In this document: one piece after another, positions 27,566 through 35,623 of the stretch
Layout: each line of letters opens with the position of its first letter
Position numbering within the stretch: the first letter of the stretch is position 1
From: Burkholderia cepacia GG4
GTDB lineage: Bacteria; Pseudomonadota; Gammaproteobacteria; Burkholderiales; Burkholderiaceae
Assembly: GCF_000292915.1 (NCBI RefSeq)
Contig: NC_018513.1
Location: forward strand, 1,860,001-1,924,000
Length of the DNA: 64,000 nucleotides
Direction: 5' to 3'
The notes under the pieces: generated by a model
Told to the model about the DNA's origin: nothing
Databases searched by the model: none
Seen by the model: the letters and a program-made list of their open reading frames with translations, nothing else
Program-made: the position numbers and the translations under genes

Positions 27566-28309
27566 CTACCCGCGCCCCTGCTCGGCCAGCAGCCGCGCCT
27601 TCGCGTCGACCAGCAGCGCCGCATGCCGGTCGCGATGCTGGCGGATCCGCTCGGTCGGCCCGACGACCGACAGCCCGTACCAGTCGCCGTCTAGCGTCAG
27701 CGCGACCGCGATCGCCGACAGCTCGGGCGCGCTCTCGCCGAAATTCTCGGCCCAGCCGAGCGCGCGAAACCGCGCGGTTTGCGCGACGAGCGCCGGCAGG
27801 TCCGCGATGCTCGCGTCGGTGAAGCGTTCGAACGACAGCTGCGCGCCGAGCGCCTGCTGCGCATCGCTCGCGAGTTCCGCGAAGATCGCCTTGCCGATCG
27901 AGTTCGCATGCAGCGGACGCAGCTCGCCCGGCTGGCGCGTATAGCGGATCGCCTGCTCGGACTCGACGACGTCGAGGTAAGTGACCGACCCGCCCTGGAT
28001 CTTGCCGAGCACGGCCGTCTCGCGGCTCGCGTCGCGCAGCGCGACGAGATGCGGATGCACGATGTCGACGACGGGATCGGTCGCGTCGATCGCGGCGGCG
28101 ATCGTCTGCAGGCGCCGCGTCGGATAGTAACCGCCGCGCTTGCGCACCTCGTACAGATAGCCGCGGCTCACGAGCGTGCGCGCCATCGCCAGGCAGCTCG
28201 ACGGCGGCACATCGAGCAGGCGCGCGAGTTCGGTGAGCGGCAGCGGCCGCCGTTCGGCGGCGAACAGCTCGAACAGGTCGAGCGTGCGGGCAACGAGTTT
28301 GACGTCCAT
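27566..28309 (-). CDS. IclR-family transcriptional regulator
   Basis: This 247-residue regulator has an N-terminal winged helix (PLTELARLLDVPPSSCLAMARTL, about 23-45) and a C-terminal IclR effector domain with ANSIGKAIFAEL and SVVGPTERI. Such regulators bind short palindromes near promoters and respond to small carboxylates. It is the last gene of the operon with the acyl-CoA dehydrogenase (53 bases away), CitMHS carrier and CoA-transferase, whose promoter contains a TGTGAAT/ATTCACA palindrome that it could recognise. It is convergent with cbiG-cobJ. Confidence 0.88.
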   Translation of the reverse strand: MDVKLVARTLDLFELFAAERRPLPLTELARLLDVPPSSCLAMARTLVSRGYLYEVRKRGGYYPTRRLQTIAAAIDATDPVVDIVHPHLVALRDASRETAVLGKIQGGSVTYLDVVESEQAIRYTRQPGELRPLHANSIGKAIFAELASDAQQALGAQLSFERFTDASIADLPALVAQTARFRALGWAENFGESAPELSAIAVALTLDGDWYGLSVVGPTERIRQHRDRHAALLVDAKARLLAEQGRG

Positions 28310-28362
28310 GACGAGCGCTTGATTCGGAACGGGAAACCGCGCGCCGGGCGAGCCGCCGCGCG

Positions 28363-29529
28363 TCAGTACGACTTCGGCAGCCCGAGCACCTTCTCCGCGA
28401 TGTAGCACAGGATCAGTTGCGGACTCACGGGCGCGAGCCTCGGAATCATACACTCGCGCAGGTAGCGCTCGACGTGGTATTCCTTCGCGTAGCCCATCCC
28501 GCCGAGCGTCGCGATCGCCGTCTGGCACGCCTGGAACGCGGCTTCCGCACCGAGGTACTTCGCGGCGTTCGCCTCCGCGCCGCACGACCGTCCCGCGTCG
28601 TAGCGCGTCGCGGCCTTCATCACCATCAGCCACGCGGCCTCGAGCTGCATCCACGCCTGCGCGAGCGGATGCTGGATCGACTGGTTCTGCCCGATCGGCC
28701 GGCCGAACACGACGCGCTCGCACGCATACTGCGTCGCGCGGCGCAACGCGGCCTGCCCGAGCCCGATCGCCTCCGCCGCGATCAGGATCCGCTCGGGGTT
28801 CAGGCCATGCAGCAGATAGCGGAAGCCGTCGCCTTCGTTGCCGATCAGGTCGTCGCGCGGCACGCGCAGGTTGTCGATGAACAGCATGTTCGAATCGACG
28901 GCCTTGCGGCCCATTTTCTCGATTTCGCGCACCTCGACGTGCGAACGGTCGAGGTCGGTGTAGAACAGGCTCAGGCCGTCGGTCGGCTTCGCGACCTGGT
29001 CGAGCGGCGTCGTGCGCGCGATGATCAGCATCTTGTTCGCGACCTGCGCGGTCGAAATCCAGATCTTGCGCCCGCTCAGCACGTAGTGATCGCCGTCGCG
29101 GCGCGCCTGTGTGGTCAGGTGCGTGGTGTCGAGGCCCGCGTCGGGTTCCGTCACCGCAAAGCACGCCTTGTCGCGCCCGGCGATCAGCGGCGGCAGGAAG
29201 CGCGCCTTCTGCGCGTCGCTGCCGAATACCTGCACCGGATTCAGCCCGAAGATGTTCATGTGGACGGCCGAGGCGCCCGACAGGCCGGCGCCCGACGCGC
29301 TGATCGTGCGCATCATCAGCGCGGCCTCGGTCATCCCGAGCCCGGCGCCGCCGTGCGCCGGGTCCATCGCGATGCCGAGCCAGCCGGCCTCGGCGAGCGC
29401 CGCGTGAAAGTCGGATGGAAACCCGCCCGCGCGATCGCGTTCGAGCCAGTAGTCGTCGCCGAAGCGTTCGCAGATTTTCTCGATCGCGCTTTCGATCGCG
29501 CGCTGGTCGTCGGTCAGGTCGAACTGCAT
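28363..29529 (-). CDS. Acyl-CoA dehydrogenase family protein
   Basis: This 388-residue FAD flavoenzyme has ACAD signatures: CFAVTEPDAG at about 123, GRKIWISTA at 153, and GGMGYAKEYHVERYLRE near 340-357. The position that holds the catalytic Glu of medium-chain enzymes near the C-terminus reads APVSPQLILCYIAEKVLGL and has no Glu in the usual place. Glu246 in NPERIL is at the alternative position used by isovaleryl-CoA dehydrogenase, so it is the likely base. Reaction: alpha,beta-dehydrogenation of an acyl-CoA, probably one made by the CoA-transferase of this operon. The ATG is preceded by GGAGAG. Confidence 0.87.
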   Translation of the reverse strand: MQFDLTDDQRAIESAIEKICERFGDDYWLERDRAGGFPSDFHAALAEAGWLGIAMDPAHGGAGLGMTEAALMMRTISASGAGLSGASAVHMNIFGLNPVQVFGSDAQKARFLPPLIAGRDKACFAVTEPDAGLDTTHLTTQARRDGDHYVLSGRKIWISTAQVANKMLIIARTTPLDQVAKPTDGLSLFYTDLDRSHVEVREIEKMGRKAVDSNMLFIDNLRVPRDDLIGNEGDGFRYLLHGLNPERILIAAEAIGLGQAALRRATQYACERVVFGRPIGQNQSIQHPLAQAWMQLEAAWLMVMKAATRYDAGRSCGAEANAAKYLGAEAAFQACQTAIATLGGMGYAKEYHVERYLRECMIPRLAPVSPQLILCYIAEKVLGLPKSY

Positions 29530-29638
29530 GGATGGCTCTCCAGGAAAATGTGAACGGCCGCGCGGTCGCCGATACAGCACCGGGCCTGGGGCGGTCTCCT
29601 GCGTGGAGGCCGGTGCGGCGCGACGGATACGCGGGCGC

Positions 29639-30940
29639 TCACAACGGAAACACGCCCGTCGCAACCGCGGCGAACACCATCAGCACGGTGGCGGCGAACA
29701 GGAACGGAATCGTGAATTTCTGATGCTCGGCGAGCTCGACGCCGGTCAGGCCGACGATCAGGAACGTCGCGGGCGTCAGCGGGCTCACCGGAAATCCCGT
29801 CGTCATCTGGCCGAGCAGCGCGGCCTGCGCCATCTGGATCGGCGGCACGCCGAGCAGCTTGCCGCTCTCCGCGAGCACCGGCAGCACGCCGAAGTAGAAC
29901 GAATCGGGATCGAACAGCAGGCTGAGCGGCATCGACAGCAGCCCGAGCACGAACGGCATGTGGCGCGCATGCTCGACCGGCACGTGCGCGACGACGACTT
30001 CCGCCATCGCCTTCAGCATCCCGGTGCCGGACATGATGCCGGTGAACGCGCCGGCCGCGAGCAGCACGCTCGCCATCATCAGCGCGGCCTTCGCATGCGC
30101 GTCGATCCGCTCGCGCTGCGCCTGCACGTCCGGGTAATTGATCACGAGCGCGGCGACCGTACCGAGCATGAACATCACCATCGGGTCGACGATGCCCGAC
30201 ACTAGCGTGACGAGCACGACGAGTGTCAGCACGACGTTGATTCCGAAGCGGCCCGGCCGGCGCAACGCGCGTTCGGCGTCGGTCAGCTCGCGCGGCGCGA
30301 TCGCCAGCGACGCCGCGCCGGCACGGTCGAGCCCGAGCCGCTTCGCCTCGCGCACGCCGAGCACGTACGCCGTGCCGAACACGAACACGAGCCCGACGAT
30401 CTGTACCGGAATCATCGGCGTGAAGATCGCCGAGCCGGGAATGTGCAGCGCCGCCGACGCGCGCAGCATCGGCCCGACCCATGGCAGGAAATTGACGCCG
30501 GCCGCCATCGACGCGACGCACGCGAGAATCCGCCGGTCCATGCCGAGCCGCGTATAGAGCGGCATCATCGCCGGCAGCGTGACGAGGAACGTGACCGCGC
30601 CCGAGCCGTCGAGGTGGATCAGCAGCGCGAGCAGCGCCGAGCCCATTACGATGCGCGGCGGATGGCAGCCGATCACGCGCAATACGCCCGCGATGATCGG
30701 GTCGAGCATCCCCGCATCAGTGAGGATTCCGAAAAATAAAATCGCAAAAACGAACATGCCGGCGATCGGGCCGATGTTCTGCACGCCGTGCACGATGAAC
30801 TTGCCGGTCTGCAGCCCGAAGCCGGCCGCGAGCGACGCGACCACCGGCACGACGATCAGGGCGACGAGCGGCGACAGCCGCTTCGTGATGATCAGGCCGA
30901 ACAGCGCGACGATGGCGATCGCGCCGATCCATGCGAGCAT
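29639..30940 (-). CDS. CitMHS-family citrate/dicarboxylate:H+ symporter
   Basis: This 433-residue inner-membrane carrier has about twelve hydrophobic segments. Conserved stretches include LLIHLDGSGAVTFLVTLPAMMPLY (about 107-130), SLLFDPDSFYFGVLPV and TGFPVSPLTPATFLIVGL, which are characteristic of the CitMHS (metal-citrate) family. GGAGAC precedes the ATG. Lying between a CoA-transferase and an acyl-CoA dehydrogenase, it probably imports the organic acid that these enzymes activate and oxidise. Confidence 0.87.
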   Translation of the reverse strand: MLAWIGAIAIVALFGLIITKRLSPLVALIVVPVVASLAAGFGLQTGKFIVHGVQNIGPIAGMFVFAILFFGILTDAGMLDPIIAGVLRVIGCHPPRIVMGSALLALLIHLDGSGAVTFLVTLPAMMPLYTRLGMDRRILACVASMAAGVNFLPWVGPMLRASAALHIPGSAIFTPMIPVQIVGLVFVFGTAYVLGVREAKRLGLDRAGAASLAIAPRELTDAERALRRPGRFGINVVLTLVVLVTLVSGIVDPMVMFMLGTVAALVINYPDVQAQRERIDAHAKAALMMASVLLAAGAFTGIMSGTGMLKAMAEVVVAHVPVEHARHMPFVLGLLSMPLSLLFDPDSFYFGVLPVLAESGKLLGVPPIQMAQAALLGQMTTGFPVSPLTPATFLIVGLTGVELAEHQKFTIPFLFAATVLMVFAAVATGVFPL

Positions 30941-31070
30941 GATGCGTCTCCTCTTCAGCCGGCATGCGTCTTCCGTGCGCAAGCCGGCGTGATGTCCGAA
31001 TGATGGTGTGCCGGACCGCATGTCCGAGCGCCGCAGCGCAGCGCGGCGCGGCCGGCGGCCGCGATGTCGG

Positions 31071-32234
31071 TCAGTCCCGGCGATCGTCGTTGCGGTGATC
31101 GTCGTTCGCAAACACCTGCGCCGCGTGTTCGTTCAGTGCAGGCGGCGCCCGACGGTACGTCGCCGGCGTACGGCCGAGCTTGATCGGTGACGCGATGCCG
31201 CGATGCCGGCCCAGCTCGACCTTCATGTCCCGATGCGCGACGTGCGGATGATCGAGCGCCGCATCGAGCCCGAGCACCGGCGCACACGGCACGCCACGGC
31301 GCATCAGCTGCTCGGCGAGCGCGGCACCGTCGTGTGCGGCGAGTGCGGTTTCGAGCAGTGCACGCAATGCGGGACGGTTCGCGCTGCGTGCACGGTTGTC
31401 GGCGAAACGCGGATCGTCGAGCCAGCCGCGCGTGCCGAGCACGTCGCACAGCGCCGCGAACTGCCCGTTGTTGCCGACTGCCAGGAAGATGTCGACGCCC
31501 GCCGTTGGAAAGCTGTCGTACGGCGTGATGTTCGGATGCGCGTTGCCGGTGCGCACGGGCGCGTTGCCCGAATGGAAGTAGTTCGGTGTGTGCGGATGCA
31601 GGATCGACAGCGCGCAGTCGAACAGCGTCGATTCGACGAACTGGCCGAGGCCGCTCGCATCGCGTTCGCGCAGCGCCATCAGCACGCCGAGCGCCGCATT
31701 CAGACCGGTGACGAGATCGACGATCGGCACGCCGACGCGCAGCGGCGCGCCGCCCGCCTCGCCGTTCACACTCATCAGCCCGGCCAGCGCCTGAACGGCC
31801 GCGTCGTAGCCAGGCAGCCCGCCGAGCGGGCCGTCCGCGCCGAAGCCCGACACGCGGCAATGGACGAGCCGCGGAAAGCGCGCGTGCAGCGCGTCGAAGC
31901 CGAGCCCCCAGCGCTCCATCGTGCCGATCTTGAAGTTCTCGACCAGCGCGTCCGCGTGCTCGAGCAGGCCGAGCAGCCGCTCGCGATCCTCCGGCTTCGT
32001 CAGGTCGAGCGCGATGCCGAGCTTGTTGCGGTTCACGCCGAGGAAATACGACGCCGTGTCGCCGTCGAACGGCGGCCCCCAGGTGCGCGTCTCGTCGCCC
32101 GACGGCGGCTCGACCTTGATCACCTCCGCGCCGTGGTCGGCGAGGATCTGCGTCGCGTACGGGCCGCCCAGCACCCGCGACAGATCGATGATGCGCAACC
32201 CCGCCAACGCGCCCTGCTGCTCTTGCTCCGCCAT
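31071..32234 (-). CDS. CaiB/BaiF type III CoA-transferase
   Basis: This 387-residue family III CoA-transferase moves CoA from a donor acyl-CoA to a free carboxylic acid. It has the N-terminal LAGLRIIDLSRVLGGPYATQILADHGAEVIKVEPP segment, the VNRNK motif and the catalytic Asp in PGYDAAVQAL (Asp144 here). It is the first gene of the CoA-transferase/CitMHS/ACAD/IclR operon and lies behind a strong -35 with an operator-like palindrome. Donor and acceptor are not identifiable from sequence; a C4-C6 dicarboxylate is a reasonable guess from the carrier. Confidence 0.88.
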   Translation of the reverse strand: MAEQEQQGALAGLRIIDLSRVLGGPYATQILADHGAEVIKVEPPSGDETRTWGPPFDGDTASYFLGVNRNKLGIALDLTKPEDRERLLGLLEHADALVENFKIGTMERWGLGFDALHARFPRLVHCRVSGFGADGPLGGLPGYDAAVQALAGLMSVNGEAGGAPLRVGVPIVDLVTGLNAALGVLMALRERDASGLGQFVESTLFDCALSILHPHTPNYFHSGNAPVRTGNAHPNITPYDSFPTAGVDIFLAVGNNGQFAALCDVLGTRGWLDDPRFADNRARSANRPALRALLETALAAHDGAALAEQLMRRGVPCAPVLGLDAALDHPHVAHRDMKVELGRHRGIASPIKLGRTPATYRRAPPALNEHAAQVFANDDHRNDDRRD

Positions 32235-32329
32235 GCGTCTCGCTCCTGCTTCCGGTTGATCGGACCGCCGGTTTCGTCGGCCGGCATCTGCGCGGCCCGA
32301 TTTTCCGGACTGGAAGAATAATTCTTGTA

Positions 32330-32367
32330 TGTGAATTTATATTCACACTCGGGAATTTTCTTGTCAA
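32330..32367 (-). promoter_or_regulatory. Promoter and palindromic operator of the CoA-transferase operon
   Basis: On the minus strand TTGACA (32367-32362) is followed 14-15 bases later by the perfect inverted repeat TGTGAAT-ATAA-ATTCACA (32347-32330), which covers the expected -10 area. This AT-rich island stands out from the surrounding GC-rich DNA. A repressor bound there would block the polymerase. The operon's own IclR regulator is the prime candidate; a GntR-type protein elsewhere is possible. Confidence 0.6.
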
Positions 32368-32507
32368 GCCGGAAATGCCCCGGACGCCGGGCGGATCATG
32401 CGGTCGCCCGCAAGCGGGGCCGACACGGAACGCGGGCCGGTTGCGGTGCCGGGCCGCCGTTCGCTAAGCTGGCGGACCTTGCTCATCTGACGAAAAACGG
32501 ACATTTC

Positions 32508-32750
32508 ATGAAACGCATGCTGCTCGCGGCCATCATGCTGGCGTCGACGCTGGGCGTCGCCCACGCGCAAACCCAGACCTTCCATTTTGGCGAAGGACAA
32601 TCACAGTCACGGACCGCCGCGCCGGCGGTCCGGCCGGCGCCCGCGCGTCCGCATGTGACGGCGCCGCCGCGTCACCGGCGTGCCGTCCACAAGCAGCACA
32701 CCGGGCGGCACGGGAAGCCTGCCCGCACGGGGATCTACACGCACGCGTGA
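32508..32750 (+). CDS. Small secreted basic protein, unknown function
   Basis: This encodes 80 residues: a clear signal peptide (start MKRMLLAAIMLA, cleavage after AHA at about residue 20) and a mature part of about 60 residues rich in Arg, His, Pro and Ala (for example PPRHRRAVHKQHTGRHGK). There is no cysteine and no recognised domain. It should be periplasmic and disordered, possibly metal- or polyanion-binding. It lies alone, divergent from the CoA-transferase operon. Confidence 0.6.
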   Translation: MKRMLLAAIMLASTLGVAHAQTQTFHFGEGQSQSRTAAPAVRPAPARPHVTAPPRHRRAVHKQHTGRHGKPARTGIYTHA

Positions 32751-32920
32751 GGTGATGTCCGTTGTGCGGTGCAGTGCGGCGCAGCGCACGGAACTGTCAC
32801 GAACGCCCGGTAACATCGGCGCGGCGGCTTGCATGCCGTCACGCCTGAGCGTCGGGCGACAGGCCGGTAACGCTGGCCAACGCGCGATTTCTCCACGATT
32901 CAGCACCTGTTTTGCCGAAC

Positions 32921-33349
32921 ATGAGCACTGGGCCGCACACCCTCGCCGTCATCAAGGAACGCGCCACGATCGTTTGCCGCCAGCGCAGCAGCGTGCTGCT
33001 GGTCGCCCGTACGGCGTCGCGCTGGTCGCTGCCGGGCGGCACGATCCGGCGCGGCGAGACGCCGCTCGAGGCGGCGCAGCGGGAGCTTGCGGAGGAAACC
33101 CGGCTGGAGGGGCTCGCGCTCGACTATGCGGTGCAGTTCGGCGGGCTCACGAAGCTCCATCACGTGTTCGTCGCCGACGTGCCGAAACACCTGTCGGCGC
33201 GCGCGAGCAACGAGATTGCCCGCTGCAAGTGGTTCGACGTCGAGCGGCTCGAGACGCTGCGCGCGAGCGTGCCGACGCGCAAGATCATCGAACTGCTGCA
33301 CCTCGATCGCTTTTCGGCGCTCCCGGGCGGGGCGTCTCGTTCGCGCTGA
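32921..33349 (+). CDS. NUDIX hydrolase
   Basis: This 142-residue pyrophosphohydrolase has a Nudix box at about residues 40-62: G-x5-E-x7-RELAEE with the catalytic Glu cluster intact; the final Gly of the consensus is replaced by Arg61. It probably hydrolyses a nucleotide diphosphate-linked compound; the exact substrate cannot be told. I use the ATG at 32921; a TTG 9 bases upstream is less likely. Convergent with the phosphatase gene 15 bases away. Confidence 0.85.
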   Translation: MSTGPHTLAVIKERATIVCRQRSSVLLVARTASRWSLPGGTIRRGETPLEAAQRELAEETRLEGLALDYAVQFGGLTKLHHVFVADVPKHLSARASNEIARCKWFDVERLETLRASVPTRKIIELLHLDRFSALPGGASRSR

Positions 33350-33364
33350 ACGCGCCCGCGCCGG

Positions 33365-33691
33365 TCACGCGCGCAGAAACGGGCCGGCCTTGCGTTCGAG
33401 CAGCGCGACCAGTTCGGGCTGCAGGTATGCGTAGCGGTCGGGAATGTCGAGGCAGACGATTTTCTTGTGCTTCAGATGCGCGCCGAATCGGGTGGACAGC
33501 CTCGCCTTGTGCGCGCGTTCCATCACGAACACGATCTCGGCCCATTCCAGCTGCTCCGCGCACAGCAGCGTGTCCGCGTCGGGCGCGAGGCCCGCGGAGT
33601 CGGTTTCGACGCCCGGCCACGCGGCGAACACGGCCTCGGCGGTCGGGCTGCGCAGCCGGTTGCGGCTGCAGATGAAGAGCGCCCGCGTCAT
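33365..33691 (-). CDS. Short low-molecular-weight protein tyrosine phosphatase-like protein
   Basis: This 108-residue protein has the phosphatase loop C-x5-R-S at the N-terminus (CSRNRLRS, Cys8 and Arg14) and a downstream DIPDRY that could hold the general acid Asp. It is shorter than classical LMW-PTPs (about 150) but matches a compact bacterial subgroup. The SPTAEAVFA stretch after the loop is typical. Substrates unknown. Confidence 0.8.
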   Translation of the reverse strand: MTRALFICSRNRLRSPTAEAVFAAWPGVETDSAGLAPDADTLLCAEQLEWAEIVFVMERAHKARLSTRFGAHLKHKKIVCLDIPDRYAYLQPELVALLERKAGPFLRA

Positions 33692-33727
33692 GCCGGTGCG
33701 CCGCGGCTGGATCGTGCGCGCATCCGT

Positions 33728-34300
33728 TCAACCTTGCGGAATCGTCCCGGGCCGCACGTACGCCAGCATGTGCGGCACGTAGTCGGCCTTGCCGAGCTCG
33801 ACGCCGTGATGGCGCAGGATCGCGTACGCGGCGATCGAATGAAAGTAGAACTGCGGCAGCGCCCAGTCGCGCACGTACTGCTCGCCCGTCATGTCGAACG
33901 CGATGCCGTTCGGCAGCTCGAGGGCGATCGGCAGCGCGGCGCTGCCATCGAGCGCGTCGGGCGCGAGCTCGCCGAGAAATTCGACCGTGCCGGCGAGGAT
34001 GCCCTGCGCGTCGCTCAGCGTGCCGGGCTGTGCATCCGCATGCCAGCCGGCTTCCCGCAACGCCAGCAGCGCGTCCGGTAGCGGCTCGCCGCGCAGCCGG
34101 TACACGGGTTCCATCGCCTGGAAGCACGAGAACCGCACCTGCGCGGCAAGCGGATACATGTCCGGCGCGAGCTTGAGCGTCAGCACCGTGTCGGGCGCGG
34201 CGCCGGCGGCCTGCCGGTGCGCCACGGCCTTGTCGAGCCACGCGGATTGCGCGCGCAGCATCTGGGTCAACGTCGGAACGAGAAGTTGGGTCGGTGACAT
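33728..34300 (-). CDS. DUF1993-family protein
   Basis: This is a 190-residue soluble helical protein of the DUF1993 family, recognised by APDMYPLAAQVRFSCFQAMEP at about 44-64 and the C-terminal FYFHSIAAYAILRHHGVELGKADY. The family resembles the DinB/metal-binding four-helix superfamily; the His residues near the C-terminus could bind metal. Start at the ATG behind GGAGGG. Function not established. Confidence 0.8.
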   Translation of the reverse strand: MSPTQLLVPTLTQMLRAQSAWLDKAVAHRQAAGAAPDTVLTLKLAPDMYPLAAQVRFSCFQAMEPVYRLRGEPLPDALLALREAGWHADAQPGTLSDAQGILAGTVEFLGELAPDALDGSAALPIALELPNGIAFDMTGEQYVRDWALPQFYFHSIAAYAILRHHGVELGKADYVPHMLAYVRPGTIPQG

Positions 34301-34426
34301 CCATGCCCTCCGGTGGGTCGTTCGCGCCACGATAGCAGCGTCGACGCAAAACCGCATCCTGCCGTGCCCGCCGATGCGGCGCGCAACCGGTGGCGTAGCG
34401 CCCGGCGGGGGGCCGACGCCCGGGCG

Positions 34427-34879
34427 TTACGGCTTGCCGTGGCGGGCCAGAAACCGGTCGAGCTGCGACGCGAACGCCTTGCCGTCGCGCGCGCTGAACG
34501 GCGCCGGGCCGCCGGTATCGATGCCGGCGCTGCGCAGCTGATCCATCATCGCGCGGGTCGACAGGCGTTCCTCGATGTTCTCGCGGCTGAACCAGTTGCC
34601 GCGCGGGTCGAGCGCATGCGCGCCCTTGTCGAGCACGGCCGCGGCCAGCGGGATATCGGCGGTGATCACGAGATCGCCCGCCTCCACCAGCTCGACGATC
34701 CGCGCATCGGCCACGTCGAAGCCGGCCGGCACCTGCAGCGCCTTGATGAACGGCGACGGCGGCGTGCGCAGGAACTGGTTCGCGACCAGCGTCACGCAGA
34801 TCTCGGCACGACGCGCGGCGCGAAACAGCATGTCCTTGACGACGGCGGGACACGCGTCGGCATCGACGAGTACTTGCAT
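34427..34879 (-). CDS. YaiI/YqxD-family (DUF188) protein
   Basis: This 150-residue protein starts MQVLVDADACPAVVKDMLFRAA and contains DLVITADIPLAAAVLDKGA and NPRG-like residues followed by FSRENI, the standard YaiI/YqxD pattern. The fold is PIN-like with acidic residues (DADACP, TADIP) suited to a metal-dependent nuclease, though no activity is firmly assigned. It sits 67 bases downstream of the chelatase VWA gene on the same strand. Confidence 0.87.
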   Translation of the reverse strand: MQVLVDADACPAVVKDMLFRAARRAEICVTLVANQFLRTPPSPFIKALQVPAGFDVADARIVELVEAGDLVITADIPLAAAVLDKGAHALDPRGNWFSRENIEERLSTRAMMDQLRSAGIDTGGPAPFSARDGKAFASQLDRFLARHGKP

Positions 34880-34946
34880 GACGAACCTTCCAGTGAGCAG
34901 AAACGGCGATCATAGCGCAGCGCCGACGATCTGCTCGCGCGGTCGC

Positions 34947-35555
34947 TCAGCCGGCCAGCCCGGGGCACAGCGACGCGGCCGTCATCCATTGCGCGCCCCA
35001 TGCATCGGCGAGCCGCAGGCCCTGCCCGATCCGCACGGCCGCATCGTCGAAATCGACGAACACGACGTGATCGGCGTGGGCCGGTCGCGGCGGAAGTTCG
35101 CGCGTGCGCCCGTCGGACAGCACCCACAACCAGCGCTGCTGGTCCGGCGTGCGCCGGACATCGCGCGCGAGCAGCTGCGCGGCGGCCGCGATGCCGTCCG
35201 CGAGCGGCGTGCCGCCGCCGCCGTCCACCGGTTCGAGCCAGCGCGCATTCCACCAGCGCGGCACGGCCGGACCGAAGCGCCGCGCCGCGCCGTTGCCGCC
35301 GAAGCAGATCAGCGCGGTTTCGACGCGGTCGCGCGCGGCCTGATCGAAGTACGCGACGATCAACCCTTTCGCAAGCGCGAGCCGTTCGTGCGACAGCATC
35401 GACGCCGAACAGTCGAGCACGAAGCAATGCAGCGCACGCGGCGCGCCGGCGTGTTGGCGGAACCGCAGATGACCGGCGTGCAGCGGGCCGCCGCGCTTTG
35501 CGGCAAGCGTCGCCGGCCATGCGACGGCCGTGCCGGCGCGTGCCGTACCCGGCAC
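34947..35555 (-). CDS. VWA-domain ChlD-like subunit of the cobalt chelatase
   Basis: This is a protein of about 200 residues that is almost entirely a von Willebrand A domain. The MIDAS motif is FVLDCSASM (DxSxS), with TPLADGI and WVLSDGR completing the metal site. In magnesium and cobalt chelatases the ChlD/CobT subunit carries this domain and couples the AAA ring to the large subunit. Here it lacks the AAA part and is very short. The start is uncertain: the frame stays open to the ChlI stop (35624) but has no ATG, and GTG at 35555 is the first usual start codon; a CTG overlapping that stop is another option. Confidence 0.75.
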   Translation of the reverse strand: MPGTARAGTAVAWPATLAAKRGGPLHAGHLRFRQHAGAPRALHCFVLDCSASMLSHERLALAKGLIVAYFDQAARDRVETALICFGGNGAARRFGPAVPRWWNARWLEPVDGGGGTPLADGIAAAAQLLARDVRRTPDQQRWLWVLSDGRTRELPPRPAHADHVVFVDFDDAAVRIGQGLRLADAWGAQWMTAASLCPGLAG

Positions 35556-35623
35556 GCGCGCGACTGCGCCTGGCTGCCATCGAGGACCGCGAACGAGGTT
35601 CGCGGCGGCGTCGGCTCGATGGC

